Assembly (NCBI GenBank): GCA_030737875.1
Contig: CM060922.1
Location: forward strand, 303,543,456 to 303,607,455
Origin: Allium sativum
Lineage: Eukaryota > Streptophyta > Magnoliopsida > Asparagales > Amaryllidaceae
Direction of reading: 5' to 3'
Length of the DNA stretch: 64,000 bases
Position 1 is the stretch's first letter, and each line of letters starts with the position of its first letter. Both the position numbers and the translations under genes were made by a program. Below, in pieces: positions 58,061-64,000 of the stretch. The notes below the pieces were generated by a model that was given only the letters and a program-made list of their open reading frames with translations, was not told the DNA's origin and did no database searches.

Positions 58061-59013
58061 GCTTCTCCTTAAGAGGTTGCGGACACTTATCCTTATGATG
58101 TCCCACTTGGCCACAGTTATAGCACTTCCTATCCGCTGGCTTGGCCCGACATTCTTTAGCATAACGGCCCTTCTTACCACAGCTGAAGAACTCAACATCT
58201 TTCTTGTTCTTTTTCTAACCATCCTTAGATTGATTCTGTTTCCTCTTATTCTGAGAGTTATTCTTGCCTCCACTGCCCACTTGCGGTTTCAGCCCTTCTG
58301 CAAATGCAGCCTCAGTCTTTGACTTAGGGTAAAGACTCTCTAATCTCAAAGTTTTCCCCACAATCGATTCAAAAGTCTCATCGATGTGGTTGATAAGTCT
58401 TTCCCCCCAAGTATCCATCCAACCCAGTAATGAACTTCTCATTCTTCTTCTCAGGAGTATCGATAAGAGATAGTCCATACTTCGACAAAGTGTCGAACTC
58501 AGCAATATAGTCAGAGACTGCCCTACCCTTTTGCTTGAGTTCCAAGAATCTCTTAAACAACACTGACTTCTGGGCAGCTGAAATAAACTTCTCGCTAAAG
58601 CGAGCCTTGAACTGATCCCAAGTAACCTGATCTTCTGGAGTAGCTGTTCTAATGGCATTCCACCAATTCATCGCTTGCCCTTGCAGCTGACGAGACACTA
58701 GCCTTCTCTTCATCGCATCCTCGATACCCAAGTTGTCGAAGATACGATCACAGCTATCCAACCAATCCTGAACATCTGTGGTCGACTCCGTTCTGTGGAA
58801 CAGCTTCCCACCAAGGTTAGTGTAATCCTTGCACAACTTGGCGAAATCGACCCTAGGCGCCTGCACTACTGGACCACCACCATTTACGGGATTGGGAACT
58901 ACCCCTTGAACTTCCCTAAGCATCTCCCTCATGAAGTTAGTGAACATCGTCCTCATGTCAGGAGCATTCCCATTATTGGTTCCCCTAACAGCACCTCTAG
59001 CATATCGGCTCAT
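58061..59013 (-). pseudogene. gag: Element I gag
   Basis: The ATG at 59013 starts MSRYARGAVRGTNNGNAPDM. The core is DFAKLCKDYTNLGGKLFHRT, DVQDWLDSCDRIFDNLGIED, FSEKFISAAQKSVLFKRFLE. An extra base in a run of six C (plus strand, about 58404-58409) shifts the frame at LDGYLGG; the other frame continues ERLINHIDETFESIVGKTLR. A TAG at about 58216 precedes knuckle 1 (FFSCGKKGRYAKEC, with the first Cys and the His replaced) and knuckle 2 (CYNCGQVGHHKDKC, intact). The order matches Gag of C. Confidence 0.9.
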
Positions 59014-59202
59014 CGTTCAATCTGTAAAGAGGAAACGATTAACGACCCCATAGTGGTGCTAGTGCAGTACAACTTCATTCTTATACTACTAATAGTATAT
59101 ATATATATAGCTTTTGAAAACCAAAGTAATCACAAATACGTTCTCTCATATACATACTATCTCTCCCTAGTGTCTTTTCCTAGGTTAACTATGCAACCTA
59201 GA

Positions 59203-59214
59203 GCTCTGATACCA
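59203..59214 (-). other. Primer binding site, tRNA-Met type (I)
   Basis: Plus-strand GCTCTGATACCA reads TGGTATCAGAGC on the minus strand, two bases after the element's 5' LTR. Confidence 0.93.
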
Positions 59215-59216
59215 AA

Positions 59217-61798
59217 TGTGACGGCCCGCCCCGCACCAACCGACATTTACTCCAAAGGTGCGTTGTACACATGTCCAGTTAGCACGGAACGGATCGTCAG
59301 AAGAAAAGGGAAGAAGGAAATGAACTAACAAGGAACCTGTAGAATGTCTCACAGTGCATGGAACAAAATATAATAACAACATACTTGACATAAAACAGGT
59401 GAGACAGTGCATAAGTTGAAAATAACTAACATAGCAGCGGAAAATCCAAGTACAACTTATAATCCAATGTCAACATTATTACAACTTTTCAAACTGTCTC
59501 AAAAAGCAAAAGCAAGATAAAGGAGGTACACTATTAATGCCCAAGTGGCGACCACCAACGACACAGGGAGAATATCTATATATCATACGTGGAAGCCTCC
59601 TGCTCGCCTCCGAATTAGCTACTCGCGCATCACCAGCTAACCTGTCTGTAGTCTGCTCGTGTGAGCACCCAGAGTAATTAGAAGAGACATAAAACTTTGG
59701 GTCAGACATAAAGCCTGGTATGACCGATAAGCATCTAAACAGAACAATAACAGGTAGACTAAACCATACCTGAACCTGGACCTACAACCAAAGAGTTAGC
59801 ACTACATACAGTACAACACTCTAAGGTGCCATTTCAAATGGTGTAAAGATAACGGGGGTGGGGGTGTGCATGTCATAGTGATGGCAAACAATCAAACATA
59901 GCAACCATCCTCACATCTCTCACTCAGTGCGTAAAGCATACGATATTCACCACTTCGATCACCCAACATACTTTGTTATGATCACTTTGCCCCATGAAGT
60001 CATAAATGGCTTCACTGCACTGATACATAGCCACTAATCCTTCGCTATGTCCACTTTGCCACATGGAGTCACAATGACCCCACTGCACTGGCTCATAGCC
60101 TCACTAATCCTTTACTATGTCCACTCTGCCCCATGGAGTCACAATGACCCCACTGCACTGGCTCATAGTCTTACTACGCATCACTTTGCCCCACGAGTCA
60201 TAATGACTCTACTGCACTGATAACGTAGTCTTGCTACGATCACCTTGCCCCTCGAGTCATAATGACTCTACTGCACTGATAAGTAGCCCATCATCCATTT
60301 TCAATGGTGAATCGAAGTTATGAACGTCGACAACTCCTTAGCACATGTCCCGCAGCAAAGCTCAACCATGAAGTGAACTCATTGGTTCCCAACTGGATCC
60401 TGAGCTCTAACTTCCATTTGGACTACCATTGCATCTCGAGTTATTGGTCATCACCGGATCGGTGCGGATCTCCCTCTAATCATCAGTTCGGTTCGGATCG
60501 GAATGCTTCTTCTTCACGGGATCGGGTCGGATCGTCATCATCCCTGGCGGATCGGGTCGGAGTTTCTAGCTTGCCACGGTTCGGATCGGCCTCTTCTAAA
60601 GCACCCCGGGTCGGGTCGTAGTCTCCAAGCCCAGTCGTAGTACGTCGGTTCGGGTCGGGGCACCATGACGGATCGGGTCAAAGAACTCCAGCCGGGTCAG
60701 ATCGGATGATGCACGCCACGAGAAGTGCGAGTGGATCGAAGTGTGAAGTGTTTGGGCGGATCGGGTCCTCCTACCGATCCGGTTCAGGTGTATTCCTGCA
60801 CTTTTTCCAGAAAGCAGTTTATGCCACTCGACGGCGTTTTCGACCATTCCAACTATTCTAATCAATCACAAAGCATACCGTACAGTCATAGAAACATGCA
60901 TAATCAACCACAAACACCAAAACAACTTTATGATAGGTTAAAATGGATCAAACATAGCCAAAACCACATATTTTCCCTTAAGCATGTTTAGGTGAAACTA
61001 ATGATATGATTAGCAAAACTTAACCAAATTAACCCAAATTCATATCAGAGGTCTAAAACATCATTTAAGAATTTATAAATATTTTTCCAGAATTTTATCA
61101 TGTTTAAATTCGCTAATTAACACTAATTACCCTTAATTAGCCATAATTAGTGAAGAACTATGCAAATCACTCACCTTAGCCACAAATAAAACTTAGATCT
61201 GAAATAAATCTCTGGTTTGGTGTGAATCCCAATGCTAAACAGCAGCCCTAACGTTGATTCGGTGAAGTTCTCCCTTGATTTGATGTTGCTAAGCTTAATC
61301 CTTGATTAGAAGGTGATTTAGAGGTTGGGGGGCATTTTTAGGGTTTCTAAGTGGTAAGTGGAGGCTAGAAAACTGAAATGGAATGAATCTCTAACCCTTT
61401 TCAGCCTCCCCATAACCCTAATCCCGAAATGGGTTATGGGCCCATTCACTAATCACCCTATTTGGCCTGGTTAAGCAGTTTTTCACCTTCCAAACCTTAT
61501 TTCAGCCATATCTCCCAAAAGGTAAATCCGTTTGGCTATTATGACCACTCTACGGAAAGGTAAACCATCAAGCGAATCTAATGGAAGTGGTTTCAGGTCA
61601 AAATTCCTTTCCAGTCAAAAGTTATGGTCAAAACAAGACCAGTTAGGGGCAAAACGGTCATTTAAAAATCGACAAAAATCATGAACATGGGAAATGACTC
61701 TAGTGGTTGTTTCCCAAGGTTACATGACCATACGACTTCATATGGGAAAGAAATAAATATTCTACGATCCTCTAATGCGTAGAATGTGGGTTGTTACA
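59217..61798 (-). repeat. Element I right LTR (5' LTR in element sense, 2582 bp)
   Basis: TGTGACGGCCCGCC to GGGTTGTTACA. It is collinear with the left LTR, including the five hairpin units (59975-60289) and the GGATCGGG cluster (about 60450-60785). Confidence 0.93.
59975..60289 (-). repeat. Five tandem hairpin units (I right LTR)
   Basis: Same array as 52655-52970, with a few substitutions. All five units and their stems are kept. In element sense the array begins about 1.5 kb into the LTR. Confidence 0.8.
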
Positions 61799-61803
61799 GA
61801 AAT
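61799..61803. repeat. Target-site duplication of element I (right), GAAAT
   Basis: It is identical to 51898-51902. Confidence 0.9.
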
Positions 61804-62951
61804 CTTCAAGAGCGATGTGGAGAAGTTGGAGGGGTGGTAGAAGGTTGCCCATGAACTCTAAATAATCAACCATTTGAACTATAATGAGATTTTGTCTCAC
61901 GATAGTAAGCTGGAAAAGTACTTAAAAGCCATCAAGGAATGTGCAGCTTGTAAAATCAAACGAGAAGACTTTAGTGGCTAAAAATCAAGTTGAAGAAAAA
62001 GTCGTCGAGGTGACCAATGCTAGTAAACAAAAAGAGGGATGTCTAGGGTCTTAATTAAAGCAGGCTCTTATAAATATAATGGTTGCCTTGTACAATCTTG
62101 AAATTAAGAATAAAATCTTCGAGATCAATAGAAAAAACATAGCCAAGCTGACTCAGACTATTTCTTTCCAAGCATCGAAATCCATCAGCTTAGAAAGCAA
62201 CTCATCCAAGCATAAAAAGACAATGAGCAAATCGCTGATGAGAAAACTGCTATCGGGAAGACTTATACAGATACCATAGACAACATGGATTCTACTATGA
62301 TGAATTACTATGTCTATTCTATTATGAGAAAAGGAAGATTATCATTTCTTGAAGACAAATTTTCCCTCACTCTCTCTGAGGTTTGGGAAGAGATACTTGT
62401 TCGACTTTCTAGCGTTCAATATAGCCAGGAGGAGTTGATTCCATGTTACTTGAATGAAGAATCCTAGATTGCTCTTATTATTTGGAAAGAGGAACTTAGG
62501 ATGGGGAGAGAGTTGCAAACCTTAGTCGGAGTGCAGTCTTCTGAACAAGATTCCTATGATCAGGCTGCTTCCAAAACTAGTACCACTACTATAGGTTCGA
62601 ATGGTGATGTTTCCGCTTCAGTCAATACTTACACCAGTCGTAACTCCCATCTCTGCTACAATTCCTATTACTATCGCCTTGGAGGTGGCTCATTCGAGTG
62701 ACGAGAGCAACGGTAATGACATAAAGAAGTATGAGATCGATGTTATCATAGAAAAGAGCTCTCTCGCTACAAGTAACACTCACACTACTCTGGAATTGGA
62801 AGATTTCATATCTTCACCTTATGAGTTTGATGCCTTACTCGCTCATTTTTCTAATGCCATAGGTTTGGATTTGCCAGCTTCACTTCCTCCTCTATCCAGA
62901 GTCACGGGTACAAAAGTAATCTTCACTTCCTCAATCATATTTCTACACTAG
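61804..62951 (+). pseudogene. Transposase_28-like protein, segment 3 (coiled-coil and C-terminus)
   Basis: Coding-like text resumes: IFKSDVEKLEGW, HDSKLEKYLKAIKECAACKI, then MVALYNLEIKNKIFEINRKN (62079 on). These are charged, heptad-like stretches. From 62285, YVYSIMRKGRLSFLEDKFSL and WEEILVRLSSVQYSQEELIP, a TAG at 62465, then IALIIWKEELRMGRELQTLV and a Ser/Thr-rich tail. A frame change near 62610 leads to EVAHSSDESNGNDIKKYEID and the end at 62951. A coiled coil followed by an acidic, low-complexity tail is the usual build of this family. No catalytic motif is visible. Confidence 0.4.
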
Positions 62952-63229
62952 CGATCCTAACTTCCTTGGTTGTCTTTCTACAACAGCGATACCAATTTCC
63001 TTGGTTGTCATTTTTAATTACCTCTCCTTTCCCTGTTTCCAATTCTACTTCCCAAATAAGGCCTTATTTAGAATAAATTACAGATCTGCACGGCCTGGAT
63101 GATCCTATAGTATCTTCTCAAGGAGATAAGGCGTGTTAAAAAAAGAATATACATTAAATAAGATAGAGACTGAGGAAAAGGGTATTGCTATAGGGGAGAA
63201 AGAGCCTTCATCAAATACCAAAAATAAGT
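62952..63229. other. Non-coding sequence, nothing recognised
   Basis: TTCCTTGGTTGTC is repeated twice (about 62960 and 63000). Otherwise I see no gene or element end. Confidence 0.5.
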
Positions 63230-63560
63230 GAACTAAAGACCTAAATTTTCGGTTTCTAACGTAACCAATCGGTCTTTAGACTATATTCAGAAACTGAACA
63301 AAGACCGAAATTTCGGTCTTTAAATTTCAAGTCTTAAACAAAATTATGACCAAAAGGTTCGATTTTAAAAATGTAAAGACCGATGTTTCGGTTTTAAAAG
63401 TTTTTGAAACTGAACTCTAAAGATAGAGGTGCAGTATGTATTCAGTCTTAAATTTAAAGACCGATATATTTCAGTTTCAAACATATTTGAAACTGAATTT
63501 TAAGGACTGAATTTTAGTTTTTAGTTAGTCTTAAGTTGTGTCCTAACTATTAAATTGCAA
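63230..63560. repeat. Palindromic GACCGAAATTTCGGTC-type repeat block
   Basis: A perfect 22-bp palindrome (arms AAAGACCGAAA) is centred at 63310/63311. Related units are ATCGGTCTTTAG (about 63269), AAAGACCGATGTTTCGG (about 63376) and AAAGACCGATATATTTCAG (about 63457), interleaved with GTTTCAAA/TTTGAAAC pieces. Such blocks are typical of subterminal regions of plant CACTA-type DNA transposons, but no terminal CACTA end is visible in the window. Confidence 0.6.
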
Positions 63561-63634
63561 TTTCAAATTAGACTGCACTCGGTCTTTAAATCATTTATAA
63601 TATAAAAATATATTTGTGTTCCTAAATGCACACG

Positions 63635-63658
63635 TTATACATACATACATACATACAC

Positions 63659-63701
<43 letters not shown>

Positions 63702-63702
63702 A
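63635..63702. repeat. (TACA)n / (TA)n microsatellite
   Basis: About 12 TACA units with one CACA interruption are followed by about nine TA units. From 63703 to 64000 the sequence is AT-rich, with nothing further recognised. Confidence 0.9.
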
Positions 63703-64000
63703 GTAGAAACATATATACACTCATGTTTGCACATCCATAACAATAGACAATGCAACATTGATGGTAATCAAACAAATAAATTTTATTCACCATCACATGA
63801 ACAACACTATGTAAACTACATAACACAAATGATAATATATTAAAGTTCAAAATCTCTACAAACATATTTACATAGAAGGAAAGTAACAACAACAATGCAT
63901 GTCTACTATATGCGTACATCTATTATTCCAACAACAAAGAACAAACAAAGCAAACAAGGAAAGTAGAAAGCCAATCACTCCATACCTCCGTCATGCTGAT

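Larger units (their letters stand above)
51903..61798 (-). mobile_element. Element I: full-length Tekay/Del-like chromovirus (9.9 kb)
   Basis: Two LTRs (51903-54482 and 59217-61798) flank a minus-strand gag-pol, with a GAAAT duplication. Features in element sense are: tRNA-Met primer site (59214-59203), gag with two knuckles, PR, RT, RNase H, INT, GPF module, chromodomain tail and a purine tract (54500-54483). About eight or nine differences in the first 190 LTR bases indicate a few percent divergence. It is the best preserved element here, though gag-pol has two one-base frameshifts and several stops. Confidence 0.95.

Noticed and set aside
58795..59328. Plus-strand frame of 177 codons across gag and LTR of I
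   Set aside because: It crosses the LTR border and primer site and lies opposite gag, so it is not a real gene.
63635..63919. Minus-strand frame with Tyr/Cys/Val repeats
   Set aside because: It is produced by the TACA/TA microsatellite and AT-rich flank.

Overview
This is plant nuclear DNA, most likely from an angiosperm with a large, repeat-rich genome. Nearly every base that can be assigned belongs to a transposable element. I see no intact host gene and no rRNA, tRNA or CRISPR array. The species cannot be told from the sequence. The main residents are long-LTR Ty3/gypsy chromoviruses. They have a tRNA-Met primer site (TGGTATCAGAGC), LTRs of 2.5-3.2 kb, a GPF-type integrase end and a short C-terminal chromodomain, which fits the Tekay/Del lineage.

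Layout. 1-366: minus-strand fragment of a LINE-type ORF1 (DUF4283-like). About 480-2361 and 18249-18508: an old LTR (element H), split by element A. 2362-18248: element A, which has three LTRs and two internal regions (LTR-int-LTR-int-LTR) inside one GGATA target duplication. 18509-18797 and 34982-42741: element B, 5'-deleted, split in RNase H by element D. 18798-34976: element D, a minus-strand, gag-only Tat-like element flanked by GTAGA. Its right LTR is split by element C (23296-34918, TGCGC duplication), a full-length chromovirus. B's 3' LTR (37159-42741) holds a minus-strand solo LTR, E (39268-42023, TAAGT). 42742-43557: second piece of H's LTR, carrying a 525-bp hAT-type MITE (42762-43286). 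43558-about 46540: LTR-like sequence G. 48323-50201: a miniature copia-type element, again LTR-int-LTR-int-LTR, with a TTTGC duplication. 51903-61798: element I, a minus-strand chromovirus flanked by GAAAT and the best preserved here. The copia trio and I both sit inside one decayed coding region that resembles the plant 'putative gypsy type transposon' family (48060-62951). 63230-63702: palindromic GACCGAAATTTCGGTC-type repeats and a microsatellite.

Nesting depth reaches four (H > B > D > C). Every gag-pol is broken by stops, frameshifts or deletions. The most complete part is the integrase-GPF region of I.

The most interesting signal is not a protein. The LTRs of H, A, B, C and E each carry, roughly midway and downstream of the TATA box, a tandem pair of about 85-nt hairpins. 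Their stems differ in sequence between copies yet stay complementary, around a conserved loop (TGCCCGGAACCG...GGCAAATCCAG). The LTR of I carries five tandem copies of a different but similarly built hairpin in a comparable place. This looks like a structured leader RNA shared by these retrotransposons.
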